Positions 48,243-56,444 of a stretch of 64,000 nucleotides of DNA are shown piece by piece. The DNA is from VXYL01 sp965208525 (GTDB lineage: Bacteria; Pseudomonadota; Gammaproteobacteria; Pseudomonadales; Azotimanducaceae). Both the position numbers and the translations under genes were made by a program. The stretch is taken from positions 2,108,001 through 2,172,000 of the forward strand of contig OZ242340.1 of NCBI GenBank assembly GCA_965208525.1. The letters run 5' to 3'. How positions within the stretch are numbered: position 1 is the stretch's first letter; each line of letters begins with the position of its first letter. The notes under the pieces are model-generated. The model was not told where the DNA came from, made no database searches, and worked only from the letters and a program-made list of their open reading frames with translations.

Positions 48243-49487
48243 ATGCGGATTGTTGTTGCCGTGAAGTGGGATGCAGGGTTGACCATCGTGATCGTCGGCG
48301 GCGGCCACGCTGCCGGGCAGGCGGCCGCCAGCCTCCGTCAGGAGGGCTACGACGAGGCCGTCGTCGTGGTCGGCGACGAGCCGCACCTGCCGTATCAGCG
48401 CCCGCCGCTGTCCAAGGAATATCTGGCTGGCGAGCAGGGGCTCGAACGCATCCATTTGCGGCCGCAGAAGTTCTATGCCGATCGTGACATTGAGGTGCGT
48501 TCGGGCGTGCGGGTATCGGCAATCGACCGCGCCCGGAACGCCGTGATTTGCGACGACGACACGACGCTGCCCTACGATCGCCTCCTGCTTGCCACGGGGT
48601 CGCGCCCACGACAGCTGGACGTGCCGGGGTGCGACCTCGCCGGCGTCTGCCTGCTCCGCACCATCGCCGACGCCGATTCGATCCGCGACAAACTCAAGGC
48701 GGGCGCGAAGCTCGTCATCGTTGGCGGCGGCTACATTGGCCTCGAAGTGGCGTCGGTCGCGGTGCAGCATGGCTTGGACGTGACGGTGCTGGAAATGGAG
48801 GAGCGGATTCTGGCGCGGGTGACGACGCCGGCCATGTCGGCGTTCTACCATCGCCTGCACACCGGCAAGGGCGTCACCATCCGAACCGGTGCCCGGGCGG
48901 CTGCGTTCGCCGGCAACGGCCGACTTGCTGAGGTGCGGTGCGACGACGGCACGTCGGTGCCAGCGGATTTGGCGGTCGTTGGCGTCGGCATCGTGCCCAA
49001 TGTGGAACTCGCCGAAGAGGCGGGCCTCGCCTGCGACAACGGCATCGTCGTGGACGAGCGTACCGGCACCGCCGACGAGCGCATCTACGCGGCTGGCGAC
49101 TGCACCAACCATCCCAACCCGCTTCTGGGCCGCCGCCTGCGCCTCGAGTCCGTGCCCAACGCCATGGAGCAATCCCGGGTCGCTGCCGCAAACATGGCCG
49201 GCGGCGAGCGCACCTATGCCAGCGTGCCGTGGTTCTGGTCGGACCAATACGACCTCAAGCTGCAAATGGTGGGCTTCTCCACGGACGCCGAACACGAGGT
49301 GGTGCGGGGCGAGCCCGACGAGGAGTCGTTTGCCACCTTCCACTTTCGCGGCGACACGCTGATTGCCGCGGATGCCGTGAACCGACCTCGCGAGTTCATG
49401 GTCGCGCGTCAGCTCGTGGGTCGAACGGTGGATGCCAGCCGGCTCGCGGACCCAGCCACCGACCTGAAGTCGTTGCTGTCGGGCTAG
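48243..49487 (+). CDS. FAD-dependent ferredoxin/rubredoxin-type NAD(P)H reductase
   Basis: 414 residues from the ATG at 48243. IVIVGGGHAAGQAAASLRQE (FAD-binding GxGxxG, near residue 15), PYQRPPLSKEYLAG, LPYDRLLLATGSRPR, KLVIVGGGYIGLEVASVAVQ (NAD-binding motif), VGVGIVPNVELAEEAGL and ERIYAAGDCTNHPNPLLGRR match the group of ferredoxin reductases that serve Rieske oxygenases and P450s. The C-terminal VPWFWSDQYDLKLQMVGFST domain is typical. It would pass electrons from NAD(P)H to a ferredoxin, but no oxygenase or ferredoxin gene is adjacent. It is followed 13 bp later by the CULT gene, likely co-transcribed. Confidence 0.9.
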   Translation: MRIVVAVKWDAGLTIVIVGGGHAAGQAAASLRQEGYDEAVVVVGDEPHLPYQRPPLSKEYLAGEQGLERIHLRPQKFYADRDIEVRSGVRVSAIDRARNAVICDDDTTLPYDRLLLATGSRPRQLDVPGCDLAGVCLLRTIADADSIRDKLKAGAKLVIVGGGYIGLEVASVAVQHGLDVTVLEMEERILARVTTPAMSAFYHRLHTGKGVTIRTGARAAAFAGNGRLAEVRCDDGTSVPADLAVVGVGIVPNVELAEEAGLACDNGIVVDERTGTADERIYAAGDCTNHPNPLLGRRLRLESVPNAMEQSRVAAANMAGGERTYASVPWFWSDQYDLKLQMVGFSTDAEHEVVRGEPDEESFATFHFRGDTLIAADAVNRPREFMVARQLVGRTVDASRLADPATDLKSLLSG

Positions 49488-49500
49488 CGGGGAATCACGG

Positions 49501-49896
49501 ATGCGGGCCAGCGCCGAATCGGACGTCGTGGACGCCGATGTCATGGACCCGAAGCTGAAGTCGATCCTGGAGGAAGACGAACGCACCGACGAGGGCTACA
49601 TCTTCTGCGCCGCCTGCTCGCACGTCATCGGCCACGTCAACGACCGCTTCGAGGTCAACGGCTCGTTCGAGCATCGCTTCGTCAATCCCTACGGTTTCGA
49701 GCACCACTTCGGCTGCCACCGCGAGGCGCACGGCTGCGCCATCGTCGGCGGCCCGCAGGCCGCCGATAGCTGGTTCCCGGGCTTTCGCTGGCGCCTCGCC
49801 GACTGTGGCGGCTGCGGCGTTCACATGGGATGGCTGTTCGAGCGCGACGACGCCCATTTCTTCGGCTTGATCCTGCATCGCATCCAAGCGGGCTAG
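49501..49896 (+). CDS. Cereblon-like CULT domain protein
   Basis: 131 residues, almost entirely a CULT domain. FCAACSHVIG gives Zn ligands Cys36/Cys39, and ADCGGCGVHMGWLFE gives Cys102/Cys105. The aromatic cage is Trp91, Trp97 and Trp111 with Phe113. The spacings (91-97, 97-111, 111-113, and Cys36 to Trp91) equal those I recall for the Magnetospirillum MsCI4 CULT protein (W79, W85, W99, Y101), with Phe in place of Tyr. VNPYGFEHHFGCHREAHGC and FFGLILHRI are also family blocks. Such domains bind uracil-, thalidomide- and glutarimide-like ligands; the bacterial role is unknown. It lies just after the FAD reductase gene in the same transcription unit. Confidence 0.82.
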   Translation: MRASAESDVVDADVMDPKLKSILEEDERTDEGYIFCAACSHVIGHVNDRFEVNGSFEHRFVNPYGFEHHFGCHREAHGCAIVGGPQAADSWFPGFRWRLADCGGCGVHMGWLFERDDAHFFGLILHRIQAG

Positions 49897-49917
49897 CGCA
49901 TGTGCAGGGCGGGCCTT

Positions 49918-50080
49918 CGGAGGGAAGGCATTCTGCCTTCCCTCCGAGAACCGTCCCATTGCCAAGTCCGACAGACTGCTAGCGCGGCCTGACGGGCGCG
50001 CGTGCTCGCATTCGCTCGCAGCTACGGCTAGGAGGCAGCGCCGCTTTCTACGGCGCAGCCTCCTAGCGCGCCCTTTGGCG
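49918..50080. repeat. Cluster of palindromic repeats
   Basis: Perfect 13-bp hairpin CGGAGGGAAGGCA-TTC-TGCCTTCCCTCCG at 49918-49946, then GTCCGACAGACTGCTAGCGC (shared with the unit at 48091), the CGCATTCGCTCGCAGCTACGG fragment without its full length shown, an imperfect 15-bp stem around 50029-50065 (TAGGAGGCAGCGCCG with one mismatch), and a GCGCGCC-CTTT-GGCGCGC stem at about 50066-50083. The first hairpin could stop transcription after the CULT gene, though no T-run follows. Confidence 0.6.
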
Positions 50081-50220
50081 CGCTGACCGCTACCTCAATA
50101 GAAAAGCGCCTATTGTGGCGCTTGGGGAATCGGCTCGTCTTTCGCGAATGTCCTTGGCGGGCCTGACGGAGGGCAGTTGTCCACAAGCGTGCACGCGGCA
50201 ACGTTGAGTAAAATCCACCC

Positions 50221-50901
50221 ATGAGCCGCCCAAACCCGACCGACTACGACGTTCTCACCTTCGACTGCTACGGCACCCTGATCGACTGGGGCAGTGGCAT
50301 GGTGGATTTCCTGCAACCGTTGCTGCTCGCGCATGACGCCCATGTGGTGGACGACTTTCTGCTCGAGTTCTTTGCCGACAAGGAACCACAGGCGCAGAAG
50401 GACGGGCGCCCCTACCGAGACGTGCTGGCCGATGTCCTGACACAGCTCGGCGAGCGGCTCGCGTTCACGCCGTCGGAGGAGGCACTCACGGGCTTCGCCG
50501 ACAGCGTGGGCGACTGGCCCGTCTTCGCCGACACGGTGGCCTCGCTCAAGCGCCTTGCGGAGCGATTCGACTTGGTGGTTGTATCCAATGTGGACAATGA
50601 CCTTTTCGCCCGCACCGCCGAGCGCCTTGAAGTCACGTTTCGACACGTGGTGACGGCGGAGGATGTGGGTGCGTACAAGCCAGACCGGCGCATGTTCGAT
50701 GCGGCTCGAGAGGCGCTCGGCGATGCCCGCATCCTGCACGTCGCGCAGAGCCTGTTTCACGACATCGAGCCGGCCAGCGCGCAGGGCCTCGATACGGCAT
50801 GGATTCGACGCGAGCGCGAGGCGGCGCGGCGGGTGGAGGTTGCGCCGAACTGGCGTTACGAGTCGCTCGCCGAGTTCGCGGGGGACATCCTGGGAGATTG
50901 A
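50221..50901 (+). CDS. HAD-superfamily, haloacid dehalogenase type II-like hydrolase
   Basis: 226 residues. The nucleophile is in LTFDCYGTLIDWGSG (Asp and the CYGTL(I/L)DW signature of type II haloacid dehalogenases), the Thr/Ser motif is VVVSNVDNDLF, the Lys is in DVGAYKPDRRMFDAA, and the acidic metal motif is HVAQSLFHDIEPASAQGLDT. It could remove a halide from 2-haloacids or be a small phosphatase of the group. The start at 50221 follows a short A/T-rich stretch. The ankyrin gene begins one base after its stop, so the two are co-transcribed. Confidence 0.87.
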   Translation: MSRPNPTDYDVLTFDCYGTLIDWGSGMVDFLQPLLLAHDAHVVDDFLLEFFADKEPQAQKDGRPYRDVLADVLTQLGERLAFTPSEEALTGFADSVGDWPVFADTVASLKRLAERFDLVVVSNVDNDLFARTAERLEVTFRHVVTAEDVGAYKPDRRMFDAAREALGDARILHVAQSLFHDIEPASAQGLDTAWIRREREAARRVEVAPNWRYESLAEFAGDILGD

Positions 50902-50902
50902 C

Positions 50903-53182
50903 ATGACCGGCGCCGCCATAGCGCCTGCCGAGGCCCCGCTTTGCTTCGATGAGCTTGTCGATGCCGCAGAGCGGCTTTGGCAGGCGGGGCAGCGGCCGCG
51001 ACCGAGTGCACTTGCACGCGCCAAGCGGGTCCTGCCGGCGGCACTGTTCCGCGAAGTCGAGGCAAGGGGCATGGCTCGGGTCGATGCCGAGCAGGTGGTC
51101 GCGCGGGAGGTTGGGTTTCGGGACTGGCCGGAGCTTCAAGCAACGAGAGACCCTGCCGGGCTCGACGACTCCGGGTGCGAGCGAGCCATCGTCGAGGCCG
51201 CCTTGGCAGGTGACGAGAGCTGGGTTACACGCCTCCTCGCCGATGCGCAGGACGTCGGACATTCGCTGCCGTGCGCCCTCGCGCTTGCGTCGGACGATGC
51301 GCTGCGGCTCGTCAACGAAGCCAATGCCGCGCGCCCGACGGGTGCGAGGAGCTGGCTGCCGCTGCACTATGTCTGCTTTTCTCGCTATGGCAATGGCGAC
51401 GCGGCGGTTCGCGCTCGGCGCATCGCCATCGCCGAGCGCCTGCTCGCGTTGGGTGCCGACCCCAACGTTGGGGCGGTCGAATCAGAGACGGTGCGCGGCT
51501 TCCGCACCTGCTTGGGCGGCGCGGTAGGCAGGGCCTTAAGCGCTGATCTGGCGCGGTGCCTGTTGGCCGCGGGGGCCCACATCGACGACGGGCCGACACT
51601 GTACGAAGGCAGCGCCATGTGGGAAGCAGTGCGCTGCCTTGATGTCGAAAGCCTGCAACTGCTGGTGGAGCACGAACCGCCGTTCTGGCACATCTGCCAC
51701 GCACTACCGCAGGCGCTGCACTTTGCGGGCGAGGTGGGCGACGAGATGGTGCGAGTGTTGCTGGCCGCCGGTGCGGACCCAAACTGGACCATGGGCAGCA
51801 TGGGCTTCGACGGCAATTGCCTGCACGAGGCGATCATGCTCGGACGCGACGTTGATACGCTCCAGGCTCTGCTCACGGCCGGCGCGCAGTTGGACTTCCT
51901 GGATCGCGACGGCCGCGTACCGCTGCAGTTGGCGGTGGCGCTGAATCGCTCGGACGTAGCGGCATTGCTCCGTGAAAACGGTGCCGACGACGACGCGGTT
52001 CGCGCGGTGGATCGGCTGGCGTCCGCCTGCTTTGCGGAAGATCGCGACGGCATGCGTCGCATTTTGGAGAGGGGCGATGGGGTTGCCGATTCGTTCAAGC
52101 CCACCGATCACGTTTGGCTCGGGCGCGCGCTTCGCACCGACAATGTCGCAGCCGCCCGCCTGATGCTTGAGGCTGGCTTCGACGCCGACGCACACGATGA
52201 CGATGGACAGTTCCCTCTGCACGTGGCCGCGGCGCGTGGCAATGTCGAGGGGGTGGAATGCCTGCTTGGCGTCGATGACTCCAGACGCCGTGCCGACCTT
52301 GAGGCCACGGATTACGCCGCTGAGACGGCCCTGGATCACGCTCTCAGGCTTGATGACGAGGATGTGCGCGACCGCTTGGCGGAGCTTCTTGCGAACGGCC
52401 TCACCGACGAAGTCCGGCCCCGCAACGACGATCGAGTGTTTGCCGAGAAGTTCGAGCATGCCGCCGACGCCGTCGCGGCCGGGGATGCGGACACGCTTGC
52501 CAAGATGTTGACGGATTTGCCGGCTCTGGCCGAGGCGAGATCAGCCCGCGCCCATCGCTGCACCCTGCTCAACTATCTCGGCGCCAACGGCTTCGAGCAC
52601 GAACGGCAGAAGACGCCGCCGAACGCGGTTCAGATCATCGAGCTCTTGCTCGCCGCCGGCAGCGACCCCAACGCCTCGAGCTACGCCTATCGCGGTGGTC
52701 CCGGCGCCAACACGATGGCGCTGCTCACCAGCAGCAGCCATCCGCAGCGGGCCGGGCTGACGATCCCAATGGTGGCGGCCTTGGCGCGAGGCGGCGCCGA
52801 CGTCGGTGCGGAATACGAGCTCCTGTGTGCGCTGCACGAAGCCGATCGAGAGCAACGCCTAGGCGATGCCCTCAGCCGGGTCGACGCCGCGGCGCCGGCA
52901 ACGGCGGAAGCCTTGGTGCAGGCGGCCGCCACCAACGAACGGTTGCTCCTGCTCGCATTGCTGGACGCTGGCGTCGACATCAACGCACCCGGGGCCCAGA
53001 GCATTCGGGCATTGCATCAGGCGGCGTTCTACGGCCACGAGGAACTGGTCACCCTTCTCCTCGAACGCGGTGCCGACCCCACCCTCACCGACGACCTTTA
53101 TGACGGCACCGCGGCCGGCTGGGCCCGAGCCGGCGAACACGAAGCGCTGTACGAGCGCTTGTCGAAACTCATGGCTCGCTGA
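50903..53182 (+). CDS. Large ankyrin-repeat protein
   Basis: 759 residues, no signal peptide or membrane helix seen, so probably cytoplasmic. Residues 1-80 include ALARAKRVLPAALFREVEAR and GFRDWPELQA, a preamble found in many bacterial ankyrin proteins. Ankyrin repeats follow, for example AERLLALGADPNVGAVES, ARCLLAAGAHIDDGPTLYE, MVRVLLAAGADPNWTMGS, LQALLTAGAQLDFLDRDGRV, ARLMLEAGFDADAHDDDGQF and the C-terminal LLLALLDAGVDINAPGAQSI and ELVTLLLERGADPTLTDD. GGGAGA lies 6 nt before the ATG. It is coupled to the dehalogenase gene upstream. Ankyrin proteins of this type are frequent in host-associated bacteria; the partner is unknown. Confidence 0.85.
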   Translation: MTGAAIAPAEAPLCFDELVDAAERLWQAGQRPRPSALARAKRVLPAALFREVEARGMARVDAEQVVAREVGFRDWPELQATRDPAGLDDSGCERAIVEAALAGDESWVTRLLADAQDVGHSLPCALALASDDALRLVNEANAARPTGARSWLPLHYVCFSRYGNGDAAVRARRIAIAERLLALGADPNVGAVESETVRGFRTCLGGAVGRALSADLARCLLAAGAHIDDGPTLYEGSAMWEAVRCLDVESLQLLVEHEPPFWHICHALPQALHFAGEVGDEMVRVLLAAGADPNWTMGSMGFDGNCLHEAIMLGRDVDTLQALLTAGAQLDFLDRDGRVPLQLAVALNRSDVAALLRENGADDDAVRAVDRLASACFAEDRDGMRRILERGDGVADSFKPTDHVWLGRALRTDNVAAARLMLEAGFDADAHDDDGQFPLHVAAARGNVEGVECLLGVDDSRRRADLEATDYAAETALDHALRLDDEDVRDRLAELLANGLTDEVRPRNDDRVFAEKFEHAADAVAAGDADTLAKMLTDLPALAEARSARAHRCTLLNYLGANGFEHERQKTPPNAVQIIELLLAAGSDPNASSYAYRGGPGANTMALLTSSSHPQRAGLTIPMVAALARGGADVGAEYELLCALHEADREQRLGDALSRVDAAAPATAEALVQAAATNERLLLLALLDAGVDINAPGAQSIRALHQAAFYGHEELVTLLLERGADPTLTDDLYDGTAAGWARAGEHEALYERLSKLMAR

Positions 53183-53261
53183 AGCCCTTCCAGAGTCTGA
53201 GGGGAGGCGTCTCGCGCTTCGTCAAGCCGAAGGCTCCACTCCGAATGGCGTGTGGGGGCCG

Positions 53262-54407
53262 CTAACCGTCCGCAACAAGCCCCCAGCCGCGCTCGGCTCG
53301 CGCCCGCGCGACTCCCGCATACTCCAGCGCCTTCTCCGAACTCGCATTGCCGTCGAGGCCGCGCTTGTATACGCCCTGGATGATGCCGGCGGAGCGGAAC
53401 AGGTTGTAGACGATGTAGAACGGCCAGTTGGCGATGGGGCCGCGGCCGGCAAAGTCGCAGTAGGCCGCCACCAGCTCGCGTTCGTCGGGAATGCCCCAGG
53501 CGTCGAGATCAACGCGCGCGACGGAGCCCTCGCCGAGCGGCCCGCTCTCGTCGCTGCCGTAGTACTCCTGGCACCAGTAGCCGAGGTCGGCAAGGCCGTC
53601 GCCCAAGGTCGATAGCTCCCAGTCGAGGATGGCCACCACGCGCGGCTCCGTCGGATGCAACAGCACGTTGCCAAGCCGATAGTCGCCGTGAACAACCACC
53701 GGTGGCGTCTCGGCCGGAAGATTCTCCGGCAGCCAATCCATCAGCCGGTTCATGGCCTCGATGGTCTCAGTCTCGGAGGCGCGGTACTGGCGGCTCCAGC
53801 GGCTGATCTGGCGACCGAAGTAATTGCCGGGGCGGCCAAAGTCGCCCAAGCCTACGGCAGCCGGATTCACCGCGTGCAGGTGCGCGAGATGCCGCGCCAT
53901 GTCGCGGTAGATCTCGCCGCGCTCTTCGCGTTCCACATCTGGCAGCGCGGTGCGCGTGTAAAGCCGACCTTCTACCATCTCCATGACGTAGAACTTGGCG
54001 CCCAGCACCGCGCGGTCCTCGCACAGCGAATGCATGCGCGGCACCGGCACGGGCGTGTCATAGAGCGCATCCATCACGCGGTATTCCCGATCCACCGCAT
54101 GTGCCGACGGCAGCAACTCTCCGGGCGGCTGCTTGCGCATCACATAGGGCCGATCCTTGGCCTCGACGAGAAAGGTGGGATTGCTCTGCCCACCCTCGAA
54201 CTGCTGCACCGTGAACGGCCCCTCGAAGCCCTCGATGTGCTCCTCCATGTAGGCGCGCAGCGCGTCCTCGTCAAACCGATGCTGGGGTCGCACCGGCGTC
54301 AGTTCCACGTCGCTCAACGGTCCGCTCTCCGAAGGTGGTGTGCCGGATTGTACGGGCCGCAGCCGCTCTGCCGTCATCACCTTGCCGGACGCGACGGGTG
54401 GCTTCAT
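53262..54407 (-). CDS. Phosphotransferase family protein (acyl-CoA dehydrogenase-associated APH type)
   Basis: 381 residues from the ATG at 54407; starts up to 54449 are possible. LTPVRPQHRFDEDALRAYME, FEGGQSNPTFLVEAKDRPYV and MRKQPPGELLPSAHAVDREY are the typical ACAD10-like kinase N-lobe blocks. The catalytic loop VVHGDYRLGNVLLHP and ILDWELSTLGDGLADLGYW form the C-lobe. Such proteins are often encoded beside acyl-CoA dehydrogenases and may phosphorylate hydroxyacyl-CoA or small alcohols. It is divergent from the sugar isomerase gene, 68 bp away. The first 50 residues look poorly conserved and may be incorrect. Confidence 0.85.
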   Translation of the reverse strand: MKPPVASGKVMTAERLRPVQSGTPPSESGPLSDVELTPVRPQHRFDEDALRAYMEEHIEGFEGPFTVQQFEGGQSNPTFLVEAKDRPYVMRKQPPGELLPSAHAVDREYRVMDALYDTPVPVPRMHSLCEDRAVLGAKFYVMEMVEGRLYTRTALPDVEREERGEIYRDMARHLAHLHAVNPAAVGLGDFGRPGNYFGRQISRWSRQYRASETETIEAMNRLMDWLPENLPAETPPVVVHGDYRLGNVLLHPTEPRVVAILDWELSTLGDGLADLGYWCQEYYGSDESGPLGEGSVARVDLDAWGIPDERELVAAYCDFAGRGPIANWPFYIVYNLFRSAGIIQGVYKRGLDGNASSEKALEYAGVARARAERGWGLVADG

Positions 54408-54475
54408 AGTCGCGGTGTCGACCGCTCGCATGGCGGGGCGACGCTTCAAGCAATGGGATGTCAGGAAGGAGGTCC

Positions 54476-55231
54476 ATGAAGCCCATATCGGTGCAGCTCT
54501 ATTCGCTGCGGGAGGAGTCGCAAGAGGATTTCGATGGCGTGCTCGAACGTCTAGCGGCCGTCGGCTACAAGGGCGTCGAGCCGTTTGCGCTGTTTGGCAA
54601 GACGCCGGAGGCGTTCAAGCGGCAGGTGGAAGATCTCGGCATGACCGTCTCCTCTACGCACCATCCTTGGGCTAACCGGTTCGAGGCGCAGGAGGTGATC
54701 GACACCGTGTCCGCGCTGGGCCTCAGCCGTGCCGCCGGGGGCTTTTCGCCGAACGATTTTGCCGACATGGATGCGGTGATGCGCACCGCCGACACCATCA
54801 ACGGCCTGATCGAACGGCTGCGCCCCGCGGGTATTGACCTCTTCATCCACAACCACTGGTGGGAGTTCGAGGAGATCGAGGGCGAACTCGGCTATCACCA
54901 CATCGCCCGGCTCTGCCCCGACCTGCAATTCGAGGTGGACACCTACTGGGCCGCCAACTTCGGCGCGGTGGACGCGGCGGCCGAAGTGGCGCGAGTGCGG
55001 GACCGGGCGCCGCTCTTGCACATCAAAGACGGCCCCTTGGAACGGGACAAGGCACACGTTGCGGTGGGCGATGGCCGCATGGACATTGCCGGCATCGTCG
55101 CCGCCGCCGACCCCGACGTGCTCGAATGGCTCATCGTCGAACTCGATGCCTGCGACACCGACATGATGACCGCAGTGGAAGGCAGCTATCGCTATCTCAC
55201 GCAACAAGGACTGGCAGCCGGCAATGAGTGA
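54476..55231 (+). CDS. Sugar phosphate isomerase/epimerase (xylose-isomerase-like TIM barrel)
   Basis: 251 residues. MKPISVQLYSLREESQEDFD begins the barrel, then VGYKGVEPFALFGK with the conserved Glu, VSSTHHPWANRFEAQEVIDT, IDLFIHNHWWEFEEIEG, LCPDLQFEVDTYWAANFG and ARVRDRAPLLHIKDGPL, containing the metal-binding acids and His residues, and EWLIVELDACDTDMMTAVEG. It belongs to the AP endonuclease-2-like isomerase/epimerase group. Its AAGGAGGT ribosome binding site is only 2-3 nt from the ATG, unusually close. The next gene starts 7 bp inside its end, so both are translationally coupled. Confidence 0.85.
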   Translation: MKPISVQLYSLREESQEDFDGVLERLAAVGYKGVEPFALFGKTPEAFKRQVEDLGMTVSSTHHPWANRFEAQEVIDTVSALGLSRAAGGFSPNDFADMDAVMRTADTINGLIERLRPAGIDLFIHNHWWEFEEIEGELGYHHIARLCPDLQFEVDTYWAANFGAVDAAAEVARVRDRAPLLHIKDGPLERDKAHVAVGDGRMDIAGIVAAADPDVLEWLIVELDACDTDMMTAVEGSYRYLTQQGLAAGNE

Positions 55232-56381
55232 ACCACGCAAGTTCGACTTCGCCGTTGGGCGCACCAACCCGGCCACCTTCCCCATCGAGCGGGTGCAGCG
55301 TGCCGCCCACGACGCCATCGCGCGAGAGTTCGCGGAGATCACCGAATACCCCGGCCGTCTGGGCCATCCGGGCTTGCGCCAGGTGATGGCGCGGCGCGAA
55401 TCCGAGCGCGAGGGCGTGCATGTGGATGCCGACCTCATCAGCCTCATGAACGGCTCCATGCAGGCGGTCACCCTCACCGCCGAGGCGCTCACCAAGCCCG
55501 GCGACACCGTGGTGCTCGAAGAACTCACCTACGGCGGCACCATCGGCGCCTACCGCACCCTCGACATCGACATGCAGGGGCTGCCGGTGGACGAAGACGG
55601 CATGAAAGTGGAGCTGCTCGAAGCCAAGCTCGACGAGCTCGGCGAGGGCGAGCGCAAGCCCAAGTTCATCTACGTGCTCACTACCTACCAGAACCCCACC
55701 GGAGCGATGATGTCGCTGCCCCGCCGCCGGCGCCTGATCGACATCGCCCGGGAGCGCGACATTCCGGTGGTGGAAGACAACTGCTATGGCGACGTGCACT
55801 TTGACGGCGACAAGCCGCCGTCGCTCTACGCGCTGTCGGACTACGACAAGATCATCTACATGTGCTCGCTGTCGAAAATCCTCGCGCCGGGGATGCGGCT
55901 CGGCTATCTCTATGCGCAGCAGGAGCTTCTCGACCGCATCCTGTCGCGGCGGCACGACGCGGGCGGCAACTACCTGGCGGCGGCCATCGTCGCGGAGCTC
56001 TATCGGGACGGCGTGTGGGACCTAACCGAGGAGCTGAACGTCTCCCTTGCCACCAAGAAGAACCTGGTCGTGGATGGCCTCGCGGCCGAGGCGGCGGACG
56101 TGTGTGCGTGGTCCAATCCCGCCGGGGGTCTCTTTGTGTGGGTGCGATTCCCGGACGACGTGGATCAGGACAAGCTCCTGCAGCTTACTTCGGAGGCCGG
56201 CTTCCATTACGCCCAAGGCGCCAACTTCCACATCGCCGGCGAGCGCGTGCCGTATCTGCGCCTCGCCTTCGGGCACGTGCCGGACGACGACATCCGCGAT
56301 GGCATCCCGGTCCTCGCGCGCTGCATTCGACAATCGCGCACGAGCAACCTGCCGCCGGCGTACACGGGCCTCTTCGATTGA
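55224..56381 (+). CDS. PLP-dependent aminotransferase class I/II
   Basis: 385 residues. GRLGHPGLRQVMARRESERE near residue 45, LMNGSMQAVTLTAEALTKPG (PLP phosphate region), VVLEELTYGGTIGAYRTLD, VLTTYQNPTGAMMSLPRRRR with the Asn of NPTG, VVEDNCYGDVHF with the Asp that contacts PLP, and YMCSLSKILAPGMRLGYLY with the Schiff-base Lys. The pattern is of the 2-aminoadipate/MocR-type group without the DNA-binding domain. Donor and acceptor are unknown. It overlaps the isomerase gene by 8 bp and shares its operon. Confidence 0.9.
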   Translation: MSEPRKFDFAVGRTNPATFPIERVQRAAHDAIAREFAEITEYPGRLGHPGLRQVMARRESEREGVHVDADLISLMNGSMQAVTLTAEALTKPGDTVVLEELTYGGTIGAYRTLDIDMQGLPVDEDGMKVELLEAKLDELGEGERKPKFIYVLTTYQNPTGAMMSLPRRRRLIDIARERDIPVVEDNCYGDVHFDGDKPPSLYALSDYDKIIYMCSLSKILAPGMRLGYLYAQQELLDRILSRRHDAGGNYLAAAIVAELYRDGVWDLTEELNVSLATKKNLVVDGLAAEAADVCAWSNPAGGLFVWVRFPDDVDQDKLLQLTSEAGFHYAQGANFHIAGERVPYLRLAFGHVPDDDIRDGIPVLARCIRQSRTSNLPPAYTGLFD

Positions 56382-56444
56382 GCGCCGTTCCCCCGGAGGG
56401 CGGGCAAGGTAAGCTCTGCCCGATCACCGAGGAGGGGCCAGGCC

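Noticed and set aside
48153..49586. Open frame antisense to the FAD reductase
   Set aside because: Shadow frame whose end runs through the palindromic repeat; no recognisable domain.
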